Assembly: GCA_036478235.1 (NCBI GenBank)
Contig: JAZGDZ010000097.1
Location: forward strand, 40,092 to 104,091
Reading direction: 5' to 3'
From: JACZWZ01 sp036478235
Lineage (GTDB): Bacteria > Actinomycetota > Acidimicrobiia > Spongiisociales > UBA11373
DNA: 64,000 nt
Shown: in pieces, positions 25,779 to 34,560 of the stretch
Layout: each line of letters opens with the position of its first letter
Numbering within the stretch: the stretch's first letter is position 1
Program-made: the position numbers and the translations under genes
The notes under the pieces: model-generated
What the model was told of the DNA's origin: nothing
What the model saw: the letters and a program-made list of their open reading frames with translations, nothing else
The model's database searches: none

Positions 25779-26764
25779 ACCGACCGCTAGTCGACGCATT
25801 GCGACTTCGCCCTCTGTCCCGGCCTCCGGTCTGGATCATGCGTCAAGCCGGGCGCTACCTGCCTGAGTATCGAGAGCTTCGAGAGAAACACTCCTTCCAG
25901 GAGGCGGTCTCCACACCGGAACTGGCCGCCGAGATCACCCTTCAGCCCATCCGACGGTTCCGGATGGACGGCGCCGTGATATTCGCCGACATAATGACCC
26001 CGCTCGAGGCGATGGGGGTCGAGATGAGCTTTGACCCCGGTCCCAAGCTGCGACCACACTCTCTTGGCGAGATCCTCGACCTCCCCGATCTGGACACGGA
26101 CCGGGTCGCTTTCGTCGCAGAGACCATTCGACGGGTTGGGACCGAAATTCCCTCCGAGACTGCCGTGATCGGGTTCGCTGGAGCCCCGGTCACCCTTCTC
26201 GCCTATCTCCTCGAAGGTAGCGGGTCCAAAGACTTCCTCGCCATGCGAGCAGCCCTACGCGGCGACGCCACGGCAGCCGCCGCAGCATTGGACAAGCTGG
26301 CCCGGGCCATGAGGTCGTATCTCGGGATGCAGGTCGAGGCGGGTGCTCATGTAGTCCAGCTCTTTGATACCTGGGCAGGTCTATTGGACCTGGTCACCTT
26401 CGAAAGGTTCGCGGTCCCTGCGGCGCGGGCGAGTCTGGCCGGCCTCGACGCACCCACTATCTATTTCGCGCCCGGTTCTGCCCACACTTTCGACCTCCAG
26501 ACCAAAGTGGGGGCCGCCGGTTACGGCGTCGACTGGAGGACCCCAATCGTGGAAGCCCGGGCTCGGCTCGGCGAGGTCGCCGTGCAAGGCAATCTGGATC
26601 CGGCCGTGCTTCTCACCGGCCCCGCCACCATCACCTCTGAGGTCAAGGCCCTCCTGATGCGAGTGGCCGGCCGCCCTGGACACATCATGAACCTGGGGCA
26701 CGGGATCGACCGGTATACACCACCAGAGAACGTGACCGCGTTCGTGGAGGCGGTGAGATCATGA
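25775..26764 (+). CDS. hemE: uroporphyrinogen decarboxylase
   Basis: Decarboxylates four acetates of uroporphyrinogen III. 329 residues. The signature PPVWIMRQAGRYLPEYR with the substrate-binding arginine is at residues 13-30, followed by IFADIMTPLEAMG with the catalytic Asp, GFAGAPVTLLAYL, and the closing HIMNLGHGI. ATG at 25775 overlaps hemL; the stop overlaps the hemN ATG. Confidence 0.95.
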   Translation: MNRPLVDALRLRPLSRPPVWIMRQAGRYLPEYRELREKHSFQEAVSTPELAAEITLQPIRRFRMDGAVIFADIMTPLEAMGVEMSFDPGPKLRPHSLGEILDLPDLDTDRVAFVAETIRRVGTEIPSETAVIGFAGAPVTLLAYLLEGSGSKDFLAMRAALRGDATAAAAALDKLARAMRSYLGMQVEAGAHVVQLFDTWAGLLDLVTFERFAVPAARASLAGLDAPTIYFAPGSAHTFDLQTKVGAAGYGVDWRTPIVEARARLGEVAVQGNLDPAVLLTGPATITSEVKALLMRVAGRPGHIMNLGHGIDRYTPPENVTAFVEAVRS

Positions 26765-28146
26765 TCGAGGTCAGTTCCGAACTGCTGACTCGCCACGACC
26801 GGCCCGGACCTCGCTACACGTCCTATCCGACCGCGGTCGAGTTCACCGAGGCTTTCGGGTCGCGTGAGTACGCCGAACGACTCGCCGCTGCCGCCCGTCG
26901 ACCCGATCAGCCGTTGTCCCTATACGTTCACCTGCCATTCTGCGAGGCGCGCTGCTCGTTCTGCGCCTGTCACGTGGTCGTGACCAAACGTTCCGAGGTC
27001 TCCGACGCCTACCTGGGGCGGGTGGTGGTCGAGTCGGAGCTGATCGCCGAGCGACTCGGGGACCGGCGTCTGCTGGTCCAGTATCACTGGGGTGGTGGGA
27101 CTCCGACCCATTACCCACCCGACGTCCTTGTCGAGCTCCATCGTGGGTTGCTTCGGAGATTCGAGCTTGCCCACGACGCCGAGGTGGCGATCGAGGTGGA
27201 TCCGCGGGTTACCACGGCCGCGCACCTCGAAGCGCTCGTCGACGTGGGTTTCAACCGTGTCTCCCTTGGCGTCCAGGACCTCGACCCCGAGGTGCAGAGG
27301 CTGATCGGTCGCAACCAGACCGAAGAGCAGACCGTGGCGTTGTACCAGGACGCCCGGCGGCTCGGGTTCGAGTCGATCAATCTCGACCTGATCTACGGTC
27401 TCCCCGGCCAGGACGAGGAGACGATCCAGAAAACACTCGACACGGTGCTGGTGCTGCGCCCCGACCGGCTGGCCGTCTACTCGTTTGCCTTCGTGCCTTG
27501 GATGCGACCCCATCAGCGGCGTTTGGACCAGGCCCTGCTTCCGGGCACCGAGGAGAAGTTTGCACTGCTGGCTGCGTTGGTGTCGAGGCTCACTGGAGCC
27601 GGCTATCGGCACATTGGGATGGATCACTTCGCTCTTCCCAACGACGAACTGGCCCGCTCGGCTGCAGCCGGGACCCTCAATCGCAACTTCATGGGATACA
27701 CGACCAAGCGGGATACCGAAGTGGTGGCGCTGGGCACGTCGGGCATCTCGGATGTAAACGGCGCATACGCCCAGAATCACCGGCGGCTTGCCTCCTACTA
27801 CCAGGAGGTAGACGAGGGCCGGCTCCCGATCGAACGGGGATACCTGCTCGATCGCGACGACCGGCTGCGGCGGTACGTGATCACCGAGTTGATGTGCAAC
27901 GGCGTCGTCGACCTCGCCGCGGCAGTTGCCCGGTTCGAAGTCCCAGACCCTGAGGTGTTTGCCGCCGAGATCGAGAACCTCTCGGGTCCGGGCGGGCTGG
28001 TCGAGGAGGGCATGGTGACCATAGAAGGCTCGACAGTGCGTGCCACCGAGTTGGGGATGCTGTTCGTGCGGCGTCTGGCGAGGGTCTTCGACGTCCACAC
28101 GCCTCGTCGGTCGGATGACCGTCCGGTCTTTTCGAAGACGATTTGA
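26761..28146 (+). CDS. hemN: oxygen-independent coproporphyrinogen III dehydrogenase
   Basis: Radical SAM enzyme doing the HemF reaction without O2. 461 residues. The N-terminal PGPRYTSYPTA marks true HemN and not the haem chaperone HemW. The cluster is in CEARCSFCAC, followed by HWGGGTPTHY, IEVDPRVTT, VSLGVQDLDPEVQRLIGR and LDLIYGLPGQ. The C-terminal HemN domain has the LNRNFMGYTT and ELMCNG blocks. It shares the cluster with hemF, so the organism can make protoporphyrin with or without oxygen. Confidence 0.93.
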   Translation: MIEVSSELLTRHDRPGPRYTSYPTAVEFTEAFGSREYAERLAAAARRPDQPLSLYVHLPFCEARCSFCACHVVVTKRSEVSDAYLGRVVVESELIAERLGDRRLLVQYHWGGGTPTHYPPDVLVELHRGLLRRFELAHDAEVAIEVDPRVTTAAHLEALVDVGFNRVSLGVQDLDPEVQRLIGRNQTEEQTVALYQDARRLGFESINLDLIYGLPGQDEETIQKTLDTVLVLRPDRLAVYSFAFVPWMRPHQRRLDQALLPGTEEKFALLAALVSRLTGAGYRHIGMDHFALPNDELARSAAAGTLNRNFMGYTTKRDTEVVALGTSGISDVNGAYAQNHRRLASYYQEVDEGRLPIERGYLLDRDDRLRRYVITELMCNGVVDLAAAVARFEVPDPEVFAAEIENLSGPGGLVEEGMVTIEGSTVRATELGMLFVRRLARVFDVHTPRRSDDRPVFSKTI

Positions 28147-28158
28147 GGGGGCCACGAG

Positions 28159-29490
28159 TTGACGGTGCGGGTGATTGTGGTCGGCGCCGGTTTGAGCGGG
28201 CTATTCACGGCGTCTGAATTGGTCGGTGCCGGCCTCGATGAGGTGCTGGTCGTGGATCGTTCGGCCGAACCCGGCGGCGTGGCCCGGACCGTCCGCCGAG
28301 ACGGTTATACGCTGGAGTCGGCGGCCGGGACCCTGCTGCTGCCCCATGCCCACCTGACGCCGGTACTGGAACGGTTCGGAGGCGAGGTGATGCCCGCCGA
28401 GCCCGAAGCGGCGCTGCGGTATGTGTACACCGGAGGCCGCATGGTTGCGCTCCCGTCGTCCCCCAAGGCAGTATTTTCGCCGCTGGTTCCGGTCTCGGCC
28501 AAGCTTCGCGCTGCACTCGAGCCTTTCGTGCGAACCCCTCCCCGGTCGGAGGACGAGTCCCTCGACACGTTTCTTCGGCGAAGGCTCGGCGACGGACTTG
28601 GAGGGCTGCTGGCCTGGGTCGCGGCATCGGGGGTATTCGCCGGCGACCCCGCTCTCCTGTCGGCTCGCTCGTCATTCCCACTGTTTCCAGCCTTGGAGGA
28701 CGAAGCCGGGTCGATCGTTCGAGGTGGGCTCCGACGATTGCGTAGCCGCCGGCGGGGAGCAGCCCGACCGGCCAGCCACCTCCCTGTCGGTGGTATGACA
28801 CGACTGGCCGAGACCGTCACCGGTGTGCTCGGCGACCGCTTCCGGGGGGCCTTCGACGTGGCCTCCGTGCTTCGCGACGGATCCGGGTGGCGGGTCGAGG
28901 GGTCGGAGACAATACGTGCCGACCACGTCGTGCTCGCCGTGAGCCCACAGGCAGCGGCAGCACTGGTCGACCTCGATCTCGGTGCGATCCTGACTCGGTC
29001 GGTGAGCGCACCCGTAGTGGTCGTCGGCCTCGGCGGACCGTCCGATCGGCTGCCGCTCCCACCAGGCTTTGGCGTACTGACCGGTCCAGACTCGGGCACA
29101 GCCAGCCTCGGTGTCCTCTTCGAGTCGTCCTACGCCCCGACACGCGCCCCAAAGGGCCATGCCCTTGCCAAAGTGATCGCAGGTGGAGCTCGCAGACCGG
29201 AGGTGGTCGACTGGGACGATGCCCGGATCATCGAGACCATCGGCAGCGAGGTGGCGCAGATCCTCGGCACCGACCTCGTCCCATCATTCGTGGAGATCAT
29301 CCGTCATCGCGCCGGTATCCCCCAATACGAGATCGGGCACGGCGCTTGGCTCTCTGAGCTCGACGGCCTGCTCGGGGACAGACCCGGGCTACATCTCACC
29401 GGATGGGGGTATCGAGGTGTCGGGGTTGCGCATCTCGCGTCAGATGCGGTCGCCATCGCCAATCGCATCGCTGGTCGTCGGCACCTGTGA
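28159..29490 (+). CDS. hemY: FAD-dependent protoporphyrinogen (or coproporphyrinogen) oxidase
   Basis: Six-electron oxidation of protoporphyrinogen IX to protoporphyrin IX. 443 residues, amine-oxidase-fold flavoprotein: dinucleotide motif IVVGAGLSGLFTASEL at residues 6-21, then EPGGVARTVRRDGYTLESA, HLPVGGMTRLAE and a C-terminal GYRGVGVAHLASDAVAIANRI. The TTG at 28159 has GAGGGGG 7 nt upstream; GTG at 28165 is possible. HemY can also act on coproporphyrinogen III (CgoX), but with hemF, hemN and a classical hemH in the same cluster the protoporphyrin route is more likely. Confidence 0.88.
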   Translation: MTVRVIVVGAGLSGLFTASELVGAGLDEVLVVDRSAEPGGVARTVRRDGYTLESAAGTLLLPHAHLTPVLERFGGEVMPAEPEAALRYVYTGGRMVALPSSPKAVFSPLVPVSAKLRAALEPFVRTPPRSEDESLDTFLRRRLGDGLGGLLAWVAASGVFAGDPALLSARSSFPLFPALEDEAGSIVRGGLRRLRSRRRGAARPASHLPVGGMTRLAETVTGVLGDRFRGAFDVASVLRDGSGWRVEGSETIRADHVVLAVSPQAAAALVDLDLGAILTRSVSAPVVVVGLGGPSDRLPLPPGFGVLTGPDSGTASLGVLFESSYAPTRAPKGHALAKVIAGGARRPEVVDWDDARIIETIGSEVAQILGTDLVPSFVEIIRHRAGIPQYEIGHGAWLSELDGLLGDRPGLHLTGWGYRGVGVAHLASDAVAIANRIAGRRHL

Positions 29491-29502
29491 AGGCCGGGTC
29501 TA

Positions 29503-29525
29503 CGGCGTTTCGAATGGAGACGCCG
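29503..29525. terminator. hairpin between convergent hemY and the small membrane protein gene
   Basis: CGGCGTTTC and GGAGACGCCG form a 9-bp stem with one G-U pair. Likely a shared terminator for both strands. Confidence 0.5.
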
Positions 29526-29526
29526 C

Positions 29527-29895
29527 TTATTGAGCCTGACCGGCCAACTCGGCGATATCGAGCGCAATCAGCACCAGGAGGAAGCCGATCACACTTATGT
29601 GAAGGACGGTGATGGGACGACGCCAGGGGTGATGAATCCGCCAAAACCGGTGCAGGCTGAAGACATTGGCGGCGATGGCCACGGTGGCGATTGCGATCCC
29701 GAGGACAGGGCCCACACCGGGTGCGATTCCCAGCAGGGGCGTGACGAAGGGCAGCACGATGTAGGCGAGGACGCAGCGGATCCCGGATACCAGCATTGAC
29801 ACGCTGAAGGCTCTGTGTGCCTGCCCGAGTGGACCGTCCGGTAACTCCTGGTAAGCGATGGCCGCCCTCGTCTGGTCTGCCGTTGTCTTGCTCAT
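29527..29895 (-). CDS. small membrane protein of unknown function
   Basis: 122 residues with a polar N-terminus (about 30 residues) and three hydrophobic helices at roughly 30-55, 60-80 and 95-115. A HRFWRIHHPWRRP loop separates the last two. Family not recognised. ATG at 29895; a TTG just before it is less likely. Convergent with hemY, which suggests it is not part of the haem operon. Confidence 0.6.
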   Translation of the reverse strand: MSKTTADQTRAAIAYQELPDGPLGQAHRAFSVSMLVSGIRCVLAYIVLPFVTPLLGIAPGVGPVLGIAIATVAIAANVFSLHRFWRIHHPWRRPITVLHISVIGFLLVLIALDIAELAGQAQ

Positions 29896-30665
29896 CAAAG
29901 ATTGCCCCGCAATTCAGGTGACGGGCCAGGAGCCTACTGCCGGTGGGGGACAAGGGAACTCGAGGTTTCAAGGGCCATCTGTCTCTTCGAAGATGTCGAG
30001 ATACCGTCGCCACAGGCTGGCGTAGACGCCGTCGGCGGCGGTCATATGCCTGCACTCAGCCCACAGGTTGGTGTGATGTCGGCGCTGGCCTTCGATGACC
30101 AGTCTCAGGGGGGCTTGGCGAGTGAGGGCGACCGGTGACCCTTGCGATGTAGCCACAGGTAAGACCTGCTTCAGGCGGTGACACAGCTCATTGTCGCAAT
30201 CGGTGGTGGGTGGTCGATGGGCGTTCTATCTGCCGCACTCGCGCTGGGACAACTGACGGTCGCGTACCGCCACCTGAACGGAATCCGCACGCAATCCGCG
30301 CACCGCAACTCGAAACCACTCGACTCAACCAAACCCAATACAACCCAACCAAACACCCGGGAACCCCTATGGCGCCTGGCGATCCGGCGACAGGCGTTGA
30401 GGTGTCGAGGATACCGTTTCACCGCCATTCTTCCTTGACGCGAAAGAGGCCTTCGAGTTGTCAACCCTTGGTTGCGACAGGGGGAGGTAATCGATCATCG
30501 GTCTCTGCCGCGCAGACGGCCCAACCGCATCCATCCCTTCCCCGACTGGGAGTCGGATCGAAAGCGGACGGCGGTCGGAATCGTCACAACGGGGCGTAGC
30601 CTTCCGTGACGCCCCGACGGCGACCCGACCGGCGATAATGGCCTTCCCCATCCAGGACCCTCTCA
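29896..30665. other. gene-poor stretch upstream of ddl
   Basis: About 770 bp without a convincing gene. A 62-codon minus-strand frame (30156-29968) contains LRLVIEGQRRHHTNLWAEC and could be a short gene or a remnant. The middle (about 30295-30360) is unusually A/C-rich with AACCAAAC- and CCCAA-type runs, unlike the rest of the window. No tRNA or terminator was recognised. It may be decayed or transferred DNA. Confidence 0.4.
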
Positions 30666-31679
30666 ATGGCCCGCGTAGCGGTGTTCTTTGGCGGACGGTC
30701 GGAGGAGCACGAGATCTCGTGCGTTTCGGCCGTGTCCACGATCGCCGCCCTGCAGGAGATGGGCCATGAGGCGGTCGCGATCGGCATCGATCGCCGCGGG
30801 GTCTTCCGCTTGGCCGATCCGATGCTCGACCCCCTCATCGCCGAGGGCCCATCCGTGTCGATCGAAGTGCCCGGCGGCCGACTCCTGTCCGACGGCGACC
30901 CGGTTGTGGTCGATGTGGCCTTTCCCGTGCTGCACGGCCCGTTCGGCGAAGACGGCACCATCCAGGGCCTGTTCGAGATGGCCGGTCTCGCCTACGTGGG
31001 GTCAGGGGTGCTCGGCTCGGCGATCGCAATGGACAAGGACGTGGCCAAGCGGTTGTGTCGGGAGGCCGGAATCCCGATCGGCGACTACCTGGTGGTGCGC
31101 GGCCCGGACTTCCTGGCCGAACCCGGCGCGATCGCCTCCCGCGTCCAGGCCGACCTCGGGTTCCCCGTGTTCGTCAAGCCGGCCAACATGGGCTCATCTG
31201 TCGGCATCAGCCGGGCCGACGACGAACAGACGCTCAAGGAGTCCATACACGCCGCCCTGGAGCACGATCGCAAGGTGGTCGTTGAAGCGGAGGTTTCCGG
31301 TCGCGAGATCGAGGTTGCCGTTCTCGAGGGCCCCAGAGCGTCGGTTGCCGGGGAGATCATCGTCAAGGGCGGCTGGTACACCTACGACGCCAAGTATGAG
31401 GATGAGGCGACGGAGCTGGAAGTGCCGGCCGCCATCTCGGAAGCAGCGATGGAAACCGTGCGCGAGCTGGCATGCCACGCCTTTTCCGTGCTCGAATGCA
31501 GCGGGCTCGCTCGGGTCGACTTCTTCTACGAGGAGGGTGGGCGCGGCTTCATCCTCAATGAGCTCAACACGATGCCGGGATTCACCCCCAAGTCGATGTT
31601 CCCGATGATGTGGGCGGCGACCGGAATGCCCTACCCGGAATTGTGCGACGAGCTGGTCACGCTCGCCCTGAGCCGGTAG
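30666..31679 (+). CDS. ddl: D-alanine--D-alanine ligase
   Basis: ATP-dependent formation of the D-Ala-D-Ala dipeptide for peptidoglycan. 337 residues, ATP-grasp fold. N-terminal VFFGGRSEEHEISCVSA, then VLHGPFGEDGTIQG, FVKPANMGSSVGISRA for ATP and phosphate binding, and the Mg-binding FILNELNTMPGFT. ATG at 30666. Stands alone; convergent with the RAM protein gene, with a short AGACCG/CGGTCT stem between the two stops. Confidence 0.95.
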   Translation: MARVAVFFGGRSEEHEISCVSAVSTIAALQEMGHEAVAIGIDRRGVFRLADPMLDPLIAEGPSVSIEVPGGRLLSDGDPVVVDVAFPVLHGPFGEDGTIQGLFEMAGLAYVGSGVLGSAIAMDKDVAKRLCREAGIPIGDYLVVRGPDFLAEPGAIASRVQADLGFPVFVKPANMGSSVGISRADDEQTLKESIHAALEHDRKVVVEAEVSGREIEVAVLEGPRASVAGEIIVKGGWYTYDAKYEDEATELEVPAAISEAAMETVRELACHAFSVLECSGLARVDFFYEEGGRGFILNELNTMPGFTPKSMFPMMWAATGMPYPELCDELVTLALSR

Positions 31680-31727
31680 GACGAACCGAGCCTCGGGCCC
31701 GTACGAGGCCGGCCTAAGACCGTCGGT

Positions 31728-31961
31728 CTAAAGCTTGACGACCGGGCAGGTGAGGGTGCGCGTGATCCCTTCGATGGCCTGGATCTTGGCGACCACCAGC
31801 TTGCCGAGGGCGTCGACGTCGTCGGCGGAGGCGTGCACCACGGCGTCGTAGGGTCCGGTGACCGCGTCGGCGGACTTGACGCCATCTATCTTGTTCACCG
31901 CCATGGCGACCTGGGCGGCCTTGCCGACCTCGGTCTGGATCAGCACGTACGCTTCGACCAT
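31728..31961 (-). CDS. stand-alone RAM-domain protein (Lrp/AsnC effector domain)
   Basis: 77 residues consisting only of the ligand-binding/oligomerisation domain of Lrp/AsnC regulators, without the DNA-binding half. Features are AYVLIQTEVGKAAQVAMAV, GVKSADAVTGPYDAVVHA and the closing ITRTLTCPVVKL. Such short proteins (DM1 type) form dimers or octamers and bind amino acids or modulate full-length Lrp proteins. ATG at 31961 with GAGGAG just upstream. The cold-shock-like gene lies upstream on the same strand. Confidence 0.85.
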   Translation of the reverse strand: MVEAYVLIQTEVGKAAQVAMAVNKIDGVKSADAVTGPYDAVVHASADDVDALGKLVVAKIQAIEGITRTLTCPVVKL

Positions 31962-32046
31962 CTCACTCCTCGGATCGGCTCTCCGCCGACTATACCCGCG
32001 GCGTCCGACGCCGAGTCGGGGTGACCGGGCCGTCGGGGACTGCGGC

Positions 32047-32262
32047 CTAGTAGCCGTCGGAGCCGATTCGGACCGAGGAGGCGTAGGCCTTGTCCCCGTC
32101 CTTGGAGACTTCGAAGTTGATCCGCTGCCCCTGGCGGAGGGTGCGAAAGATGCTGCCGCCGAGCGACCCCGGGCGGAGGAGGATCTCGGATCGATCGGCA
32201 TCACTGACGATCACGCCGAAACCGGTCTTCGGGTCATACACCTTGACGACGCCCTGGGCCAT
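32047..32262 (-). CDS. divergent cold-shock-domain protein
   Basis: 71 residues with the outline of a single cold-shock domain: MAQGVVKVYDPKTGFGVI at the start and LRPGSLGGSIFRTLRQGQRI then FEVSKDGDKAYASSV. The RNP1-equivalent is KTGFGVI and the RNP2-equivalent is EILLR, so most aromatic RNA-contacting residues of CspA are replaced. The fold is probable, RNA binding uncertain. ATG at 32262 with GGAG 5 nt upstream. Lies between rpmB and the RAM gene on the minus strand. Confidence 0.75.
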   Translation of the reverse strand: MAQGVVKVYDPKTGFGVIVSDADRSEILLRPGSLGGSIFRTLRQGQRINFEVSKDGDKAYASSVRIGSDGY

Positions 32263-32373
32263 TGGATCTCCGTGCTGGACGGCCGGGATTATAGGAAGCG
32301 TGCAGCAGGCAGCTTGCAGCCAGCAGCGCGCATACAGGCGGGACACGAGGACGGGAAACGGGAAACGGAAAAC

Positions 32374-32396
32374 GCATCAGGCGGAACGCCTGATGC
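32374..32396 (-). terminator. intrinsic terminator of rpmB
   Basis: GCATCAGGCG and CGCCTGATGC form a perfect 10-bp stem around a 3-nt loop, directly after the rpmB stop on the minus strand and followed by T-rich sequence (GTTTTCCGTTT). Confidence 0.75.
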
Positions 32397-32585
32397 TCAG
32401 GCCTTTTCGATCTTGCCGGCCTTGATGCACGACGTGCAGACCCGCATACGGCGGGAGTTGCTGCCGTGCCGCACCCGAACCCGCTGGATGTTCGGCAGCC
32501 AGCGACGACTCGAGCGCCGGTGGGAGTGGCTGACCTGCTTGCCGAACCACGGTTCTTTGCCACAGACTTCACATCGATACGACAC
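32397..32585 (-). CDS. rpmB: 50S ribosomal protein L28, zinc-binding type
   Basis: 62 residues. Two CxxC pairs, CEVCGK and CTSCIKAG, show the zinc-containing form. GKQVSHSHRRSSRRWLPNIQ is the family core. GTG start at 32585. Divergent from the FakA-like gene, as rpmB and this gene are in many bacteria, with the MITE-like element 2 between them. Confidence 0.95.
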   Translation of the reverse strand: MSYRCEVCGKEPWFGKQVSHSHRRSSRRWLPNIQRVRVRHGSNSRRMRVCTSCIKAGKIEKA

Positions 32586-32640
32586 GGGGAGGATCCTCTC
32601 GGGAACGGCGAGAGGTTACCAGCACTCCCACCGGGCGCCA

Positions 32641-32880
32641 GCGCCCTGGCCGGTGACGTTGGTGATGTTGAGGGCGAGGCAGGGGTGTCTCTGGCAAGGA
32701 CGTGTAGCGCTGCCCGCCCGTAGGGCGGGGCCGCCGTGCGGAGGTGCTTCGGGGCCGAGTAGGACCCGAACGCCGCAGCTCAATCGGACGAAGGTGCACT
32801 TGACGTGCTTTGAGGACGAGGACGCAGCCAGAGGCGTCACTGGACGTCCTGAACGCGGCATACGTTGCCGGTCGGGGTGC
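32641..32880 (+). repeat. MITE-like element 2 with imperfect terminal inverted repeats
   Basis: 240 bp bounded by GCGCCCTGGCCGGTGACGTT and ACGTTGCCGGTCGGGGTGC. The ends pair well (GC-CCC-G-CCGG--ACGT). The same element as 17597-17755 with about 80 bp more in its middle, which itself includes the small stem GCCCGCCC/GGGCGGGGC. Sits between the divergent rpmB and FakA-like genes. A TATACT at 32896 just outside it may be the -10 of the latter gene. Confidence 0.8.
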
Positions 32881-32910
32881 TAGATCGGCCCTCCGTATAC
32901 TCCGCGGGCC

Positions 32911-34560
32911 ATGTCTCCCAACCGCCTCAGCCTGCGCCCACAGGACCTCAAGCAGATCCTCAACAGGTATCTGAAGCGTCTCCGCCAACACCGAGAGGCG
33001 CTCAATCGGCTCAACGTGTACCCGGTTCCCGACGGCGACACCGGAACCAACATGACGCTGACCGTTGAGTCGGTGGTGGCCGAGGTCGAGCCGGCCGAGA
33101 GCATGGAGGAGGTTGCCTCGGCCCTGGCGCACGGGGCGCTGATGGGGGCCCAAGGCAACAGCGGGATCATCCTCAGTCAGATCCTGCGCGGACTGGCCGA
33201 CGCCTTCAGAGACGCCGCGGATCTCGGCACTTCGCACCTCGTCGATGCGCTCGACAGGGCGTCGGAGGCCTCGTACAAGGCGGTGGGCAAGCCTGTCGAG
33301 GGGACGATCCTCACCGTGCTGCGCGAGGCATCCGAGGCGGCGCACGAGGCCGAAACCTCGGAAGGCGAGGATCTCGCCGATCTGTTGCGTCGCGTCTACG
33401 GGCGCGCCGAGACGTCCCTACGCAACACGCCGGAGTTGCTGCCGGTCTTGAAGGAGGCCGGCGTCGTCGATGCCGGAGCTGCAGGCTTCCTGCTTCTGCT
33501 GGTCGCCTTTCTCGAGGAGGTGACGGGCTCAGATGTTCCGCTGCCTGAGGCGATCTTTTCAGCGGCCGCGGCCCGGCGCGTCCATCCGGCCGACGGTGTG
33601 GCGGACGACCGTTCGATCGCCGACCTGCGCTACGAGGTCATGTATCTGCTCCGCTCGGAGGATCAGGCGGCGGGCGATCTCCTGCGTGAAACCTGGGCGT
33701 CGATGGGCGAATCGGTAGTCGTGGTCGGCGGCGAGGGGGTGTGGAACTGCCACATTCACACAGACGACATCGGGCCGGCCCTCGAAGCGGGTATCGAGTT
33801 CGGACGGCCGGAACGGATCAAGATCACCGACCTGCTCGATCAGGTCTCCGAGGAGTCGTTCCACGACGCCATCGGGTTCCGGCCCCGTCCCGAGTTCGAG
33901 CCGGCCGACCCTGGCATCGTCGCGGTTGGAGTTGGAGAGGGGATCGTCGGCCTGTTCCGCGATGCCGGAGTCCAGGGGATGGTCTTGGGCGGCCAGACCA
34001 TGAATCCCTCGGTGCGCGACGTGCTCGGGGTTGTCGACTCCGTAGCCGCTTCGAACGTGATCGTTCTTCCGAACAACAAGAACATCGTTCCCGTCGCCGA
34101 CCAGCTCGACGCGCTCAGCACCAAGCGAGTGCACGTGGTCCCGACGCGGTCGGTTCCCGAGGGTTTGGCCGCGATGATCGCCTACATGCCGGGCGGTGAC
34201 CCGGATGCGACCGTTGCCGGGATGACAGCCGCCGCAGGGGACGTGACTTCGGGCGAGGTGACGCGGGCCGTTCGGGATGCGACGACCCCCGCCGGCGAGA
34301 TCTCCGAGAGCGACTGGCTCGGGATCGTCTCGGGGGATGTGGCCGTCATCGCCGACGAGTGCTCCAAGGCCGTGGTCGGCGTCCTGGGGCGGATCGTGGA
34401 CGACGATTCGGAGATCATCACGATCATTACCGGATCGGATGCCGAGCCGGAGATGACCGAGCGCATCATCGCCGGCCTGGAGGAGCACAACCCGGACGTG
34501 ACGATCGAGGTGGTGGCCGGCGGCCAACCGCTTTACCCCTACCTGTTCGGCGTCGAGTGA
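32911..34560 (+). CDS. DAK2/DegV-type kinase, FakA/YloV-like
   Basis: 549 residues. N-terminal DAK2 phosphatase/kinase domain with VYPVPDGDTGTNMTLT (metal and nucleotide binding) and GALMGAQGNSGIILSQILRG; a middle domain with NCHIHTDDIG; and a C-terminal DegV-like region with VLPNNKNI. This is the layout of the ATP-binding subunit FakA of fatty acid kinase, which phosphorylates acyl groups held by FakB. No fakB is seen in the window. ATG at 32911. It starts the recG-rsmD-coaD operon, a common neighbourhood, and overlaps recG by 4 nt. Confidence 0.85.
   Translation: MSPNRLSLRPQDLKQILNRYLKRLRQHREALNRLNVYPVPDGDTGTNMTLTVESVVAEVEPAESMEEVASALAHGALMGAQGNSGIILSQILRGLADAFRDAADLGTSHLVDALDRASEASYKAVGKPVEGTILTVLREASEAAHEAETSEGEDLADLLRRVYGRAETSLRNTPELLPVLKEAGVVDAGAAGFLLLLVAFLEEVTGSDVPLPEAIFSAAAARRVHPADGVADDRSIADLRYEVMYLLRSEDQAAGDLLRETWASMGESVVVVGGEGVWNCHIHTDDIGPALEAGIEFGRPERIKITDLLDQVSEESFHDAIGFRPRPEFEPADPGIVAVGVGEGIVGLFRDAGVQGMVLGGQTMNPSVRDVLGVVDSVAASNVIVLPNNKNIVPVADQLDALSTKRVHVVPTRSVPEGLAAMIAYMPGGDPDATVAGMTAAAGDVTSGEVTRAVRDATTPAGEISESDWLGIVSGDVAVIADECSKAVVGVLGRIVDDDSEIITIITGSDAEPEMTERIIAGLEEHNPDVTIEVVAGGQPLYPYLFGVE

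Noticed and set aside
26761..28146. HemW (haem chaperone) in place of HemN
   Set aside because: The N-terminal PRYTSYPTA motif and C-terminal HemN domain are those of true HemN, and the gene lies in the haem operon.
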